Shown here in pieces: positions 47,501 to 60,149 of a DNA stretch of 64,000 nucleotides. The stretch comes from Atherix ibis. Lineage: Eukaryota; Arthropoda; Insecta; Diptera; Athericidae. The notes below the pieces were generated by a model. The model made no database searches, had not been told where the DNA came from, and saw only the letters and a program-made list of their open reading frames with translations. Positions within the stretch are counted from its first letter, which is position 1, and every line of letters begins with the position of its first letter. Position numbers and translations under genes: made by a program. Location: positions 35,871,212-35,935,211 of the forward strand of contig OY282609.1 in the NCBI GenBank assembly GCA_958298945.1, read 5' to 3'.

Positions 47501-50073
47501 ATGTAACTTTTAGGTGGTTTTTTAAATGAGTTTTCAGAATATAAATGGGAAAACTAATCATTACGGTAACGTTGTAAAAAAATTAACTCTACGAACATAC
47601 CGCATCATAACAGTTATTGATATCTTAAATTTGAGTCTTAAATTTTAGCATCCTTCTAAAAATAGGACCTCTAATATAATTAAGTATAAATGGACATATT
47701 TTTTCCGAGTATACAAAGCAAATTATAACACAACAAGCTTTTTGAACCGTATTTAGACCTGTATGTTTTTATCTAGATTAAAGAAAGAATATACGCAGAT
47801 TTTTATCTATATTAAAGAAAGGATATACAATACTCCTAGTAGATAATAATATTTGTATGGTGAAAATCCATTTTTTTTATTGAATGTTTACCGTTTTCTT
47901 AAAATTTTAATTAATAGCTATTTAACGAGTAATTTTCTTAATAGAATTATAATTTTTTTTTTTAAATTCAAATTTCAAATTATAATAAATAAAAATGGAA
48001 ATGTCGATTCAAAAAATTAAGCTCATATGAAATACAATTGCTAAAGTGTATTTTAATAATATTACACAAACATTGATAAAAGACAATATTACCGGTACAA
48101 AAGTAATATTTTCTAAAAGAATTAAATTCAATTTACTCTATTCATATCAATTTTAATGAAATTTATACATAAAACAGTTAAATCGTGTTTCATTAAAATG
48201 AAAATCTTCATAATTAATATATGTGATTATACGTGTACACGTATGTAATGGAACAATTCCAACGTAACATATCTAGAAATATTGTTAAAATAGGAAAGAA
48301 TACCTTTAAGTAGAAAAGAAAAACAAACAGAATTTCTAGTAAAGAAGCTTACACATGCTTATAACAATCCTTGACAACGCAGCTTCATATGAAACTAAAG
48401 GGATAAAAAAAAATGCAAGCCAATAAGTAGATTATTTAATAATAAATACCAAAATAATGACTATTATTACTAGTCATTTCTTCATAGACGTTTTTATATA
48501 TAATAACGATAACAACTTACAGAAACCTTAAAACCATTTTCATCATTATTTAATGTATTGGAGTATATTGGAAATAAAATAAACTGAATACATTGAAGAT
48601 ACTTATAACAGGCTACAAAGGAGTATTATTACGGTATGTATTTTATTAAATTTATCTGCTTTCCCTTGAAGATTTATTTTCTTTTATAAAAAGAGAAAAA
48701 ACGAATAGGATACTCGGGACAATTTCAAATACTCTTACACTTGTCCTTATTATATTGTTTCCTGTCTTGTTTGAAACTATGGTGTTTCCAGTATTTTTTC
48801 CAATTTACTTGTTGTTTTTCCTTTCATTTAAATTGTTTTAAAAAAATTAACAAAGTTTTCATACCGATTATTTCATAATATAACACCTTTGAACCAATTA
48901 ATAAGAATTTAATTCGAAAAAAGCTGATAACAATTTGCATAACTATTAAGCATAATGAAACAAAATATTAGAGCCATCTAGCGGCGACTGGCAAAAATGA
49001 AAAATATTCAGCAAAATAGCAACAGAATTAGCTGTCGATTTTGTTTTTGATTGTAAAAAAAACATATTCATAATCCACCATTCCATTTAAAAATAATATT
49101 AAATATTATATGTATATATAATCAAAAGTAAATGCATTTTAAAATTAAATAGAAAACAATACTGCCAACTTATAATAAGCCCTAATCAATCTTATTTAGT
49201 GCATTTCTCAGGCAAGTGCATAGGCGGAATTTCCAAGAAAAATATTAGTGAACGTGCTTAGGTGATGTTTTCAAATTTTTACTAAATTAATTATAATTTT
49301 TTTGTCCAATGATGATGATTGTTTTATTAGAAGTTTCTATCTTTGTATATATTTTCTACGTTGTCAATTATCTTGATTTTGAGGAAATGATAAAGCAAGG
49401 TCTCCAACGATGAGCTTCCCGAAATATTGGTAAATAATAAGCCAATTTAATTGGTTTGTATTAATTTAATAAAATTTTATATGTGAGGAGCACATAGTAG
49501 GTAAACTTGATTTGGAGTCTTCTAGTTCAGCTAAAACCAAAATAATGGGATAATATCGTCAACCGTAAATAGAGGTAATGTTATTCACAAGATTTTCGTA
49601 AACATGTAATTTGATAGATTGGATTAAGCCTCGAATCTATGGTATTATATCGAGTAATTTTATAAAACAGGACCTAACTGTGTAGTATATACAAAAAAAT
49701 TGTGCGAAATATAATCAAGCTCTTACAATAATTATTGATCTAAAAAATATTTTTTACTACGAAAATATATGTTCGGAAAATGTTTTAATGGATATTAATT
49801 TTTGTATCTTTATAGGGATACAATTTCAAAACTTGCAAACATTTTTCAAATTATTCTTCCCGAGATAGTTTTGATTGGGGAATCAAATCCAACCAAGATG
49901 TAGATAGTCCACACAGATATAAGTTAAAATTTCAATTTTATGGAGCTGGCAATTATTTTCTAACTTTTATTCCTTAGAGTATCGAATTCCTTATGACATT
50001 TTTATTTTAATTGTTTTTTTTAGTTTTATTTCTGTATATTGTAAAGAAGACTTGGGGAATTTTTAAATACACA
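47501..50073. other. AT-rich spacer
   Basis: No gene, RNA or element ends recognised on either strand. Confidence 0.55.
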
Positions 50074-51025
50074 ATGAAACAAGAAACCAAAATCGTTGAA
50101 CTTTATTTTGAAATGGAGCCTCAGTCAAAAGTAAACTGTTTGGTTGCCAATTTTATACAAGGACAATAAGGAAACTTCCCGGTGCCGGAAGACGCCGTAC
50201 GGCGCACGTGGATGAAAATATTGAACGTGTACGGGAGATTATTCCAAAAATTATATAAACATTAACAAGAAGACGTTCGACACAACTTGGGCTATCACAA
50301 AGGTCGCTGCAGATAATTTTAAGTACAATTATGGTTGAGCCCAAATAAAGTTCAACTTGTGCTAGAATTGAAGCTGACAGATTACCAGCAACGGTTTGAT
50401 TATGCCATTTATTTCTCAAAAAAAGTAGACGAAAATCCAGATTTTATTCATAATTTAGTAATGAACACTGAAGCCATCACCAATTACATGGTTTCGTAAA
50501 TAAGCAAAACTGCAGGATATGGGCCATATATGTACTGTTTGATGTGCTGTATCGACTGAAAGAATCATTGGTTCATATTTCTTTACAAATAACGACGGTG
50601 TCGCAGGATCTATCAATAGTGCTCAACATCGGACGATGTTGGAACATTTTTTAAAACCAGTTATTGATTCCTGTGGTTCCATTAAGATGAAACCAAAGCG
50701 CATACTGCAAGGGACTCAATGGCCCTGTTAAATGTTCTCTTTGGGGAATAGCTTTATTTCGCGCAGTAACGATTTCAAATAGTTTTTGCATTGTCCAGAT
50801 TCAACTGCTTCTGAATGTTTCCTTTGGGTATATTTGAAGAAAGAGCGTACTTTAGTAGGTCAAGAACCATCTTCCAATTAAAAAAACAATAAACCCAATA
50901 AAATCGAGGCTATAACACCTTAACTTTTGGAAAAGGTTATAGAACAAGTTTTGGAAAAACTGAAATCGCTTTAATAAAAATGTTATAAAGAATTCAACAC
51001 ACAGAGTTCATTTTGCACTACCTCG
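50074..51025 (+). pseudogene. DD41D-type mariner relic, copy E
   Basis: ATG 50074 gives MKQETKIVELYFEMEPQSKV. In shifted frames follow GRRRTAHVDENIERVREII, RRRSTQLGLSQRSLQ (helix-turn-helix), a damaged first catalytic site, and HGFVNKQNCRIWA. The second site is readable as WFH-stop-DETKAHTARDSMALLN. The third region reads CPDSTASECFLWVYLKKE, with Glu at the acidic position. The C-terminal helix is LLEKVIEQVLEKLKSL. The right end CTACCTCG precedes TA at 51026-51027; no left end was found. Matches copy F at 31950-32705. Confidence 0.68.
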
Positions 51026-53144
51026 TATACCAGAAACTTATTGGAAGTAACTTCGTTAGTTTGCAGAAATTCATTTCGTTTGAAAAAAATCAACATTAAA
51101 TTATAATCGATATTCGAAAACTTCTTTAATCTATGATATTTTTTTTTATAAAGTAATACTTTGGCAGCCTAATGCCGATTGAGATTATTGTTTTAAATAA
51201 TTTTCTCCTCCTTCCTTTAAATTTAAATTTTTATTGTACCTTCCTTGAAAATTGTGTTTTTTTTTTTAAATTTAAAAATTCAAATTAATATCAGTAGTTT
51301 ATTTTTTATAAAAATAGGTCTATACGATTAATAGCTGGAAACATTTGATATAACGAGCCTTGTATAGAAGGAATATTGGCCTAAAGTACAGGTTGCTGAA
51401 GAATCTAAGCTTGAAAAACAGATCTAGGAGATCATTTCAATTAATAAGATAACATTATATGAAATTTAACCATTGAATTGATGCAAACTTGATTAAAATT
51501 GGTTAGAGAAAGGTTGAACTGTAACTATTCTAAGATAGTACAGTGTAGAATATTCTATTTTTAACAAAAATATAAAGAATATCTACTATTTTAAAAGTAC
51601 TATGTTATAAAGCAAAGTCTGTTGTTATTTATAATGATTATTTTTTAACTTACACAATTTTAACACTAGATTTACCACACCAGTCAAAATGACTGGTCTT
51701 GCAGGTTCAATTTAAGATTCCTACTGCATGTAACATTTTCTTTCTGTAATGATATCATAACTTTTGTAGCTATAACGGGAGAATTTGTTTTATGAACTTT
51801 ATATTATTTTATATATGGTATATTCGTAACAAATATATTTTTTGTTATTGACATTTATACCAGTACCAGTCATTTTGACTGGTACAAGTTTCTATGTGAT
51901 AAAATGACATTGGGGCAGCCACAACAATTGGTAAGTACTGCAAAAAATTTCTGGTTCTGAAGACGAAGGTGAAAATGAAATAGAAGATCAGCAAACTGAA
52001 ATTGCTTCAGACGGAACTATTTGGAAAAAAATTGAAGAAGGAGGTGTTGCTGGAAGATCACCAGTTCAGAGTATTTTCAAGAATGAGTCCGGGTCTACAG
52101 CATAAGCAAAAAGGAATATTATGAAGGGGGAGCTAAGTAGCGCATTTTTATTACTAATTTACCATCACAATCTTAGAATATATAAGAACTTGTACAGAGT
52201 TAGAAGCCTCTCGAGTTTTGGGGAAAAATGGACACTTACGCAAGCAAAATTGAAAGCGTTTATTGCAATATTGTATGCATGTGGGGCGTACGAAGGAAAT
52301 AATTTGAGACTTGAATACTTGTGGAATAAGAAGTGGAGACCAAATTTTTTTCTTCAACTATGAGTAGGCGTGATTTCACCGAGATGCTACGTTTCATTCG
52401 CTTCGACAAAAAAAAATGACAGAAGTCAACGTTTGCAAAGGGACAAATTCGCTTTACTTTCAACAATTTGGGATAAATTTATTGAAAAAACCTCAGAAAT
52501 TTGGCATAAAATTTTGGCTGGCCTCTGATGTTAAAACCAAATATGTGGTAAGTGGATTTCCTTATTTAGAAAAAGATGAGGCTCGAGATTCATCCACCCC
52601 ACTAAGTGAATTTGTTGTAATGAAACTTGTAGAACCATATACTATGAAAGGTAGGACCATAGCAATGGACAATTTCTTTACTAATGCTCCTCTGGCGTTA
52701 AAATTACTGTCTTAAAAAAACTTCTTTAGTAGGAACAATACGTGCAAAAAAGGGGGAACTCCCGAAAAATTGCAAACAGAAAAAAGATGGCATGGCTCGT
52801 TTTTCAACGTTGCTGTACGAATCAAATAGATGTACAAAACACAAGCACGTAAAAATAGATAATACAAAAAAGAGACTACCCGAAACTGTGTCCTTTTATA
52901 ACAACACTAAATTTGGAGTCGATATCACTGAATGGCTCGAAAGTATAGTGTCAAGTCAGGTTCCAGAAGGTGGCCGCTTCAAGTTTTTTTCAATATCTTG
53001 GATTTAGCTGGGATAAATTCCTGGATATTGTATAAAAACACAACGGGTGAAACTATATCAAGGAAAGATTTTCTCTTTTGGTTAGCTGAAGAACTTGCTT
53101 CTGAATATCAGACTGCAAGGGAAAAACCACAAGAAATTAATATA

Positions 53145-54413
53145 AGGTGTTGTAAAAAGAAATCCATTATTTTTGCATTAAATTGAAGGTTTTATTTAGC
53201 ATAGATAGAGTGATACGATTTAGGTCAAATATGCACCGTTTTGTTCGATAACTTATTGCCATTTTGGAGGTAATTTCATAATGCCTCTCTCATAGAAACT
53301 CTCGTCCCTATTGGCAAAAAACTGGGACAGTCGATTTTTACAATCTTCTCTTGAGGCGAATTTTTCACCTGCAAAATTTTTCATCATAGACAGGAAGAGG
53401 TGGTTATCACTTGGTGCCAGATCCGAACTATAAGGTGGATGCATAAGATCATCCCAACCAAGGTCCCGGAACTTCTGGCGAGTCACTATCGATGTATGCG
53501 GCCTGGCGTTGTGCTGATGGAACACAATTCCTCTCCTATTGGCCAAAGCTGGCCGCTTCTGGGCGATTGCTTCTTTCAGACGGTCCAATTATTGACAGTA
53601 TAGGTCCGAATTAAGAGTTCGGCCGTAGGGGAGCAGCTCATAGTAGCTGATTCCCTGCCAGTCCCACCAAACACACAGCAAAACCTTCCTGGCTGTCAAT
53701 CCTGGCTTGACCACCGTTTGCGCCGGGTGACCGGGATTTGACCACGACCGTTGTCGCTTGACGTTGTCGTAAGTGACCCACTTTTCATCACCAGTAACCA
53801 TTCGCTTCAGAAATGGATCGTTATTGTTGCGATTCAGAAGCGATTCGCAGATGGAAATTTGGTCCATGAGGTTTTTTTGCGATAACTCGTGTGGCACCCA
53901 TACATCGAACTTCTTTTTGTATCCAGCCTTATTTAAGTGTCCAAACGGTTTTTTGTGCAATGTTTAGCTCCTGGGCAATCGAACCAGTGCTTACGTGACG
54001 GTCGGACTCGACGATTTCCATTATTTTATCGACATTTTCGACAATTGGCCTTCCAGAGCGTGGTGCATCTTTGACATCAAAATTACCGGAACCGAATCGA
54101 CGAAACCAATATTGCGCGTGATTGGCTGTTACAGTATCAGGAGTGTTTACTATTCACATTTTCAGCTGCCTGGCTTGCGTTTTCGCCTTTATCGAAGAAA
54201 AACTGTAAAATATGGCGTATTTTCTCTTTGTTGGTGTCCATCTTTGACGCGTGCTAAAACAATACTGAGTCAAGTAATCACAACGTGATTGTAAGTGCGA
54301 AATCTTATCTTTCCAACGCCATCTAGTGCAACCCAATCGCACTTTTAAAACGGTAGATACAGACTCCTAAAGCCATCTATTGGCAAAAAAATGGATTACT
54401 TTTTACTACACCT
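53145..54413 (-). mobile_element. mariner nested in piggyBac
   Basis: Ends AGGTGTTGTAAAAAGAAATC (left) and AGGTGTAGTAAAAAGTAATC (right, inward), TA at 53143-53144 and 54414-54415. Removing it rejoins the piggyBac frame (KPQEINI, then PSSSGTFPVRKWCQ). Length 1269 bp. Confidence 0.93.
53220..54241 (-). pseudogene. cecropia-like mariner transposase, second Asp changed to His
   Basis: ATG at 54241 gives MDTNKEKIRHILQFFFDKGE; a frameshift follows NVNS. Shifted frames carry FRRFGSGNFDVKDAPRSGRP. The block 53960-53589 has WVPHELSQKNLMDQISICES and MVTGDEKWVTYDNVKRQRSW (first Asp), stopping after LYCQ. The same frame, 53588-53253, has FHQHNARPHTS, where the second catalytic Asp is His, and YSSDLAPSDNHLF with the third Asp. 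A TAA after LPPKWQ precedes VIEQNGAYLT-stop. Inactive. Confidence 0.88.
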
Positions 54414-54784
54414 TATATACCAAGTTCAAGTGGCACCTTTCCTGTACGTAAATGGTGTCAAATAGGATATTGTAATAATAATAAGACCACAACTATTTGC
54501 AATATATGCAAAAAAAAATTTATGCGGAAAGAGTACACAGAGAAAAATCTACGTGTGTAAAAATTGTGAGTGATGTACAAGAAACGACTAAAAGTTTGAT
54601 TAATTGATGATGTCTACAAATCTATGTATTACAATGAATATAATAAAAATTATTTTGTTATTTTTTTTTAAGTAAATAAATACTGGAAACCTCACTAAGT
54701 AATTTTCTTAAAGACCAGTCATTTTGACTGGTTTTGGTAGAAATACACTAGGTATATTTAAATAGCTGGTAAATCTAGTGTTGA

Positions 54785-57700
54785 TGAAAGGTAGAAATCC
54801 AAAAGGTCAATCCAATTTAGAATGTTTGGGGAGTATTAAGAAAGAAAATTCAGAACTAAAATTGATATCCCATTAAAATTTATAAATTTTCGTACAATTA
54901 TACTCTGCCTGATTACGTTAATATTTTACTTTGCATTTGTCGTAGGATTGAGAAAGTGTTTCAAGATTGGTTTTGTAAACTTTATATTTCGGTACAAATA
55001 GAAGAAGGAAATAAATCCTGCTACATTAACTCTTGTATATATAAATTTCAGCAGTACTGAAGAGACTATATTGCTATTTTCCTGCAAATAATAAAAACTG
55101 ACAAAAAAAATCAACTTTATTTTATATAAAATAAAAATGATTTTTCAGTTTTTACTATTTTAGTAACTAATCTACAACAAACTTTATTATTATATGAATA
55201 AAAGTTTGAAAAATAAAGTATAACATAATTATAATGAATTTATAGAAATATGAACTTTTGATATGGATTTTTCCTACAAAAAAATACAAATGATGAATAA
55301 TAAACAACACAATACGATAAGAAGCAGCACAGGCGCATACGAATTGCAACAATAATGCAAATTTTCTTATAAATTAAACGAAATTGCAACAGCAGCAATG
55401 ATTTTGTTTTAATGACGGATGGTTAGAAAATAAGTTTAAATGAGATTGTGATTGATCTACGAGCATACGATAAAACAAACGTTTGCATTTTGGCGGTGTA
55501 TGTGTGGTTAGCATGAACATTTATATATTTACAGAACTAATCAAAACGAATTGTTATGTAATTAAGTACAATAGTTGCAAAATCAAAGAAAATAAGATAT
55601 GTAAAAGATATAAATAAGTATTATTATTTTAACTTACGAGATACGATTGGCACTGATTGTGGGTGGCGGTGCTTTGCACTATGCACAATGCACTGAACTG
55701 TTTTGCTCGAGAAACAAAGCATGTACATATGTGTACGTGTAAATACGAGATGAACTCATGAGGGAAATATTTTTAATCACTGATGAAATACTTTGTAACC
55801 AAATTAATGAGATTTTTACATCGAAATTAGCAACAATAAAAAAAATGGTTTTTTTTCAAAAATGCAAACTTCCATTCTTTTGACTAGATTCATAAATATT
55901 TAAAATGCTTTTTATCGAAAACTTTTCCCATTCAAAAGCTTTAATAGGTTTTGTATTCTCTCCGACTCTGGTGCCATCTTCATTTTTTTCAATTAAACTT
56001 AATTTTTTTTCGAAATACTCTGCCTTATACTTGTTTATGTGTTAATTAAATTAAATATTAAAGAACCTATATTATATCATTTTTTATTTACGTATATTTT
56101 AGGTGATCAATCACAATTTATGCATTTATTTACGATGCACTTATTATTCTTAAGATGATATTTGGTGCTTTATCTTCCTTTTTTATGTTACATAGATTCA
56201 TATTTTTTTTTGGTGTCCTTTCTCTTCTCTCCCAATCGTCTTTAAAGTGTCAACTCTTGTACTCTCCTTTCCAAAAACTAAATTATGCTCGTCTGCCATA
56301 CATCTTTGTACAGACACGAACATTGACATTGACAATTTGGACACAAACCAATAACACCAATCGATTTTAATATCAAAATAATCAACATCATCCACAATAT
56401 AAGGCGGGCCCAAAATCTTTCAGGTATTTTTTTTTGTCCATATTTTCACAGTTTTAGAGTAGTATAATTTAATTTTGTTTTTTTATTTAGAGTTTTTAGT
56501 GTAATATTTATTTTAAATCAAAAAAGAAATGTTTGATTTTGAAATTTCGTTATTATACATAGCCAATGGAAAAAAAAGAAAAAGAAAATATTTCAAATTA
56601 ATTTTTGTAAAATAAATTAAGAAAAAGAAAAAAATATACAAAATTTATGAAAAATAAAGCACAAAATATGATATTTTAAAAACTAATAAAATTCAAATAA
56701 GAAAAATTCAAATATTTACATATGCACGTGTGAGTAAAAAAAAAGGAATATTTGTTTTTTTTTTTATTGTCTTAAATGTGTTGGTTTTTCGTTTGGTTAA
56801 AAATCATTTTGAAAAAGCTCAACTTATTAGTTTATTGAATTTTAGTCAATTTTTAGATACTCCTGACTTTATAGACTTTTTTAAAAAAAATATGGTGTCT
56901 GATAATAGAAGTGTGAAAAATATCAGTTTTGAGATATTAAAAGCATGAATTTATCTTTAATATATCTTAATTACGGAAATAGAATCCTGGTGAACAGTCT
57001 TTGATATTATCAAATTTCATTCCAAGATAAGTTCGCACAGTGAACACTTTAGAAGTAACAGCGTATCGAAAGATCACGTGCATTTGTTGATAATAAAATA
57101 GAAATTTTTAGAACTATAAGAAAATAATGGAGACTAAATTAGATGCATAAATCAAATTTTAAAAGATCGAATGAGTTGTTAAAAATTACAGCATCAGCAT
57201 TGAGGATATAGAAATTAACTATCAATTTTATTGGTACAAAATAAATACTAATTATAGGGTATAAAAGAACTTATAAATGTAAGTGAGGAACAAAAATTAG
57301 TTTACATGTTAATTTTCAGAAATAAGTAAGTATTAAATTTACAAGGAAGAAAAATTTTGAAAATATTGAATAATATAATAACTGAATTTTTGCTCTATTT
57401 TTCCATTCCTTTGAGTTATTGAGATATATCTTTGCATTTAAAACAATGAACTATTCACACTTTAAAATTGTATCTTGTATCAATGAACTATTCACACTTT
57501 AAAATTGTATCTTGTATTTTATAAAACATACAAAATATATCAAAATATTAGTTTTGAAAGTTTTGTTAATTAACTGTCATAAATTTCATATTAAAAGTTG
57601 AAAACAGGAAAGTTTGTCGTCATGATGAGATTTGACGAATTATAAATAAAAATCATAATAGTGACGGTATTTGTCAGTGATCTTAGTCAACATTTCAAAA

Positions 57701-58362
57701 CAAATTTTCTATTCATTTTATTTGAAGTAAATTTAACCAATATTCAACAAAATAATTCATATTTCATTAGTTATGCAAAATTTAATCAATTCTACCAATA
57801 GAAAATATAGTAAAAAAAACTTTTTTATGCATATTAACCAACGAAAAACTCGCACAAATAATGAATGAATAAATAAATAAAAATATTTTTTATGTGAATA
57901 ATGAAAATGGAAAAAATTATATATTCGAAAAGTTTAAAGGAAAAATATTATTAATATTATATAGTTAAAATTAAAAAGAAAATTAGTTTTATGTACATAA
58001 ATTTATTTATAACTGGGCGCTGGCTAACTTTTATGTTTTTCGCTTTCAATCTTATAACTATCCCTTTCTAATTCTATATAACGTTTGCGCATAATGTATG
58101 TGTATGCTTAAATATTCACAAAAGTTTTAATAAAATAAAAATGTTTTTGATAAAAATGTATATATTTTGTACTAATATTCCTTTTTTTATGGAGGGATGC
58201 CTCCAATATTTTCGTAGATTTACTAACTACCAATAGTAAAGCCCTAACCAATCCGTGAAATCATTTTACACTAACTTCTCTATTACAATATAAACTCTAT
58301 TATAAACAAATATAATTTCCCAAACTCCCGAACACTTTTACCGTGACATCGTATTTTATAAA
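54785..58362. other. AT-rich spacer with a 37-bp tandem duplication
   Basis: Mostly stop-rich A/T. 57444-57480 is exactly repeated at 57481-57517. On the minus strand, 55690-55640 is GC-richer and ends CGTATCTC|GTAAGTT, a strong 5' splice-site match, so a short host exon is possible there. No other gene is supported. Confidence 0.5.
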
Positions 58363-58364
58363 TA

Positions 58365-58870
58365 CGAGGTGTAGAAGAAAAGTAATAAGGCTGGCATCAC
58401 TGAGAGAGATCTGGCAAGACTGTGGACTTTCCATATAACTTCTTGATTGGTCCATCATAGATATTCTGTATAAGTTTCAACATCGTCCGATAACTATACG
58501 ATCCTATAGACCGTGACGATATGCCATTAAATTTTATATTAAGCTTTGTGAATTCATGAGTTTGACTTAAGAAAAGTAGTAACGAGCATATGGGGATCGA
58601 GAACCTCGTTTAGGGAGCTCTGCAAAAAAGAGATGAAAACGTGGAACGACTGTGGGTTCTTGCAAGATCAGACCATCGATTAACATTGAAGTTGAGTAGT
58701 CCTTAAAAGGTTTCTTTGCGTCAAATATGCCATTGCAGATGTTTGGATAATCCACCATGACAACACCTCCTGTCATATGGCCATCTGCAATAATGAGTTT
58801 TTGTTGGTAACAGAAATTCCTGTAGCCACGTTATTCAGCTGATCTAAGTCCATGTTAACTACTTTTTGTT
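58365..58870 (+). pseudogene. mariner-type relic
   Basis: An end-like sequence CGAGGTGTAGAAGAAAAGTA follows TA (58363-58364). On the plus strand, about 58725-58830 reads VWIIHHDNTSCHMAICNNEF, matching the second catalytic box of DD34D mariners. LLVTEIPVATLFS follows and then a stop. The N-terminal half is unreadable and no right end was found. TTTTTGTTCCTCAAGAACAT at 58863 and about 58904 marks a roughly 41-bp tandem repeat at its edge. Confidence 0.5.
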
Positions 58871-59339
58871 CCTCAAGAACATAGCATCCATGAACATGAC
58901 TTTTTTTTGTTCCTCAAGAACATAACATCCAAACAACGCTTCCATTGATGTGAAACAGTAAAAGGGAAATACTTTGAAGGATATAACAGTGATTTACAAA
59001 AATAAAATGAAATTGTGTAAAAAGAGGAAAAAATAATCGCATAATAATTAATTAAGTGTTCAGACCCACTACGGTGCTCATAACATAAATTTTCTTTAAT
59101 TTGATGCTGGCCTGCCCATTTAGAATATCAAATGTTTTTTTGATATCAGACAATTCATTAGATATTTGCGTTTCATTAATTTATTTTAAATTCCGCAACT
59201 TTTACTAAGTTTTTTAGCACATTAGTTTTATATTTTTATTCCGTACAATGTCATGTCGTTGCATACTTTTTTCTTCACTCCGAAGAGACAGTTTCTTATA
59301 TTGAAGTATTAAGTAAAATGTTTGAAATGTAATTTCCAG

Positions 59340-59527
59340 GCACCACGACACTAAAGGCCTTTCGCGATAGGATGTCCTTAGCTATGTTCGAACACTATGA
59401 CGCTTGCAACATACTCGATTACGTAATACCAAAGGACAACATTAACATGTTTGTTCTTCAGTCCAAAGTGTTAGCAGAGCACCCGGAGTTTGCGCAGCAG
59501 TTGGTGTTTCAGAGCAAAGGAGATTGA
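59340..59527 (+). CDS. host-like last exon, unidentified protein
   Basis: Follows TTTCCAG (59333-59339). The open frame from 59342 reads TTTLKAFRDRMSLAMFEHYD, ACNILDYVIPKDNINMFVLQ and SKVLAEHPEFAQQLVFQSKG to TGA 59525-59527. AATAAA lies 43 nt beyond (59570-59575). Balanced composition in AT-rich surroundings, an acceptor-like AG, a stop and a polyadenylation signal together support a real 3'-terminal exon on the plus strand. No transposase or reverse transcriptase motif. No upstream exon found in the window, and I do not recognise the family. A processed or decayed gene fragment is the alternative. Confidence 0.5.
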
Positions 59528-59639
59528 ACGGTGATCATTTAATTTCTACGGAATTATGGTACATATAATAATAAAAGTTTTTACTTTATGCTATTAATCA
59601 AATACAGAATATTCTGTTTATTCAACGTGCTATGCATTT

Positions 59640-60040
59640 AAACATGACAACACGCGCAGCAATTGGTGTCGTTAGACATGACAACACGAGTCGCAACGAC
59701 CATAAGGATTGACATACGCCCAATCACCACACTACCACAAGCTGATTGCTCCAACTGTTTGTGGTGAGGCCCATCTAAACCTCTGCTGCCATAAGCGGTG
59801 ACAGCGTCCGAGATAATTTCCAATATCTCCCACCAGCGATCCGCAGATTGTACCCGCGATATAGGTGTCAACCACAACCACCATGTAAATGCCCAAGCAC
59901 CTCTCCATAAACGAACATAGGCTTAATTTTGATTTAAGAGTACTCAAGTTTTTACTCCGCTCACAGAGCAACGGTTAGGAACCCTGTAAATTCCTAGTCA
60001 CCGTTTGGACTTTATTCTGTACCGCGACCATCCCTCATTG
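59640..60040 (-). mobile_element. R1-like LINE 3' end, inverted copy
   Basis: The reverse complement matches 19330-19600: GTGACTAGGAATTTACAGGG, TGAGCGGAGTAAAAACT, GAGGTTTAGATGGGCCTCAC and CAATCAGCTTGTGG. Only the untranslated tail is present. Confidence 0.65.
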
Positions 60041-60149
60041 GGGAATCATGTGAATTGCAATTTTTACAATATCAAATCGAAACCGTCCCAGATCTAATTT
60101 TGTCACTTGTTAGCTTTTTATGCCATCATTGGGATGAGAATCTGGTATA

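Larger units (their letters stand above)
51904..54573 (+). pseudogene. piggyBac transposase, decayed and split
   Basis: Likely start ATG 51904, followed in shifted frames by an acidic N-terminus (EDEGENEIEDQQTEI) and SPVQSIFKNESGSTA. 52121-52363 has the piggyBac N-domain (WTLTQAKLKAFIAILYACGA, LWNKKWRPNFF). 52416-52715 has KFWLASDVKTKYVVSGFPYL (first Asp region) and MKGRTIAMDNFFTNAPLA (second Asp region). FYNNTKFGVDIT holds the third Asp before a frameshift into MARKYSVKSGSRRWPLQVFF. Coding resumes after the mariner with the cysteine cluster WCQIGYCNNNKTTTICNICK and ends near VCKNCE-stop. Several stops and shifts; inactive. Confidence 0.85.
51664..54780 (+). mobile_element. piggyBac-like transposon, interrupted by a mariner
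   Basis: Ends CACTAGATTTACCA at 51664 and, inverted, TGGTAAATCTAGTG ending 54780. TTAA precedes the left end (51660-51663); the right flank is TTGA, one change from the piggyBac target. The 19-bp palindrome ACCAGTCAAAATGACTGGT (or its TTTT version) lies at 51679-51697, 51865-51883 and 54714-54732. A 1269-bp mariner sits at 53145-54413. Confidence 0.88.

Noticed and set aside
58567..58776. 69-codon minus-strand frame MTGGVVMVDYPN...
   Set aside because: The opposite strand reads IIHHDNTSCHMA, a mariner catalytic box, so this is antisense shadow.
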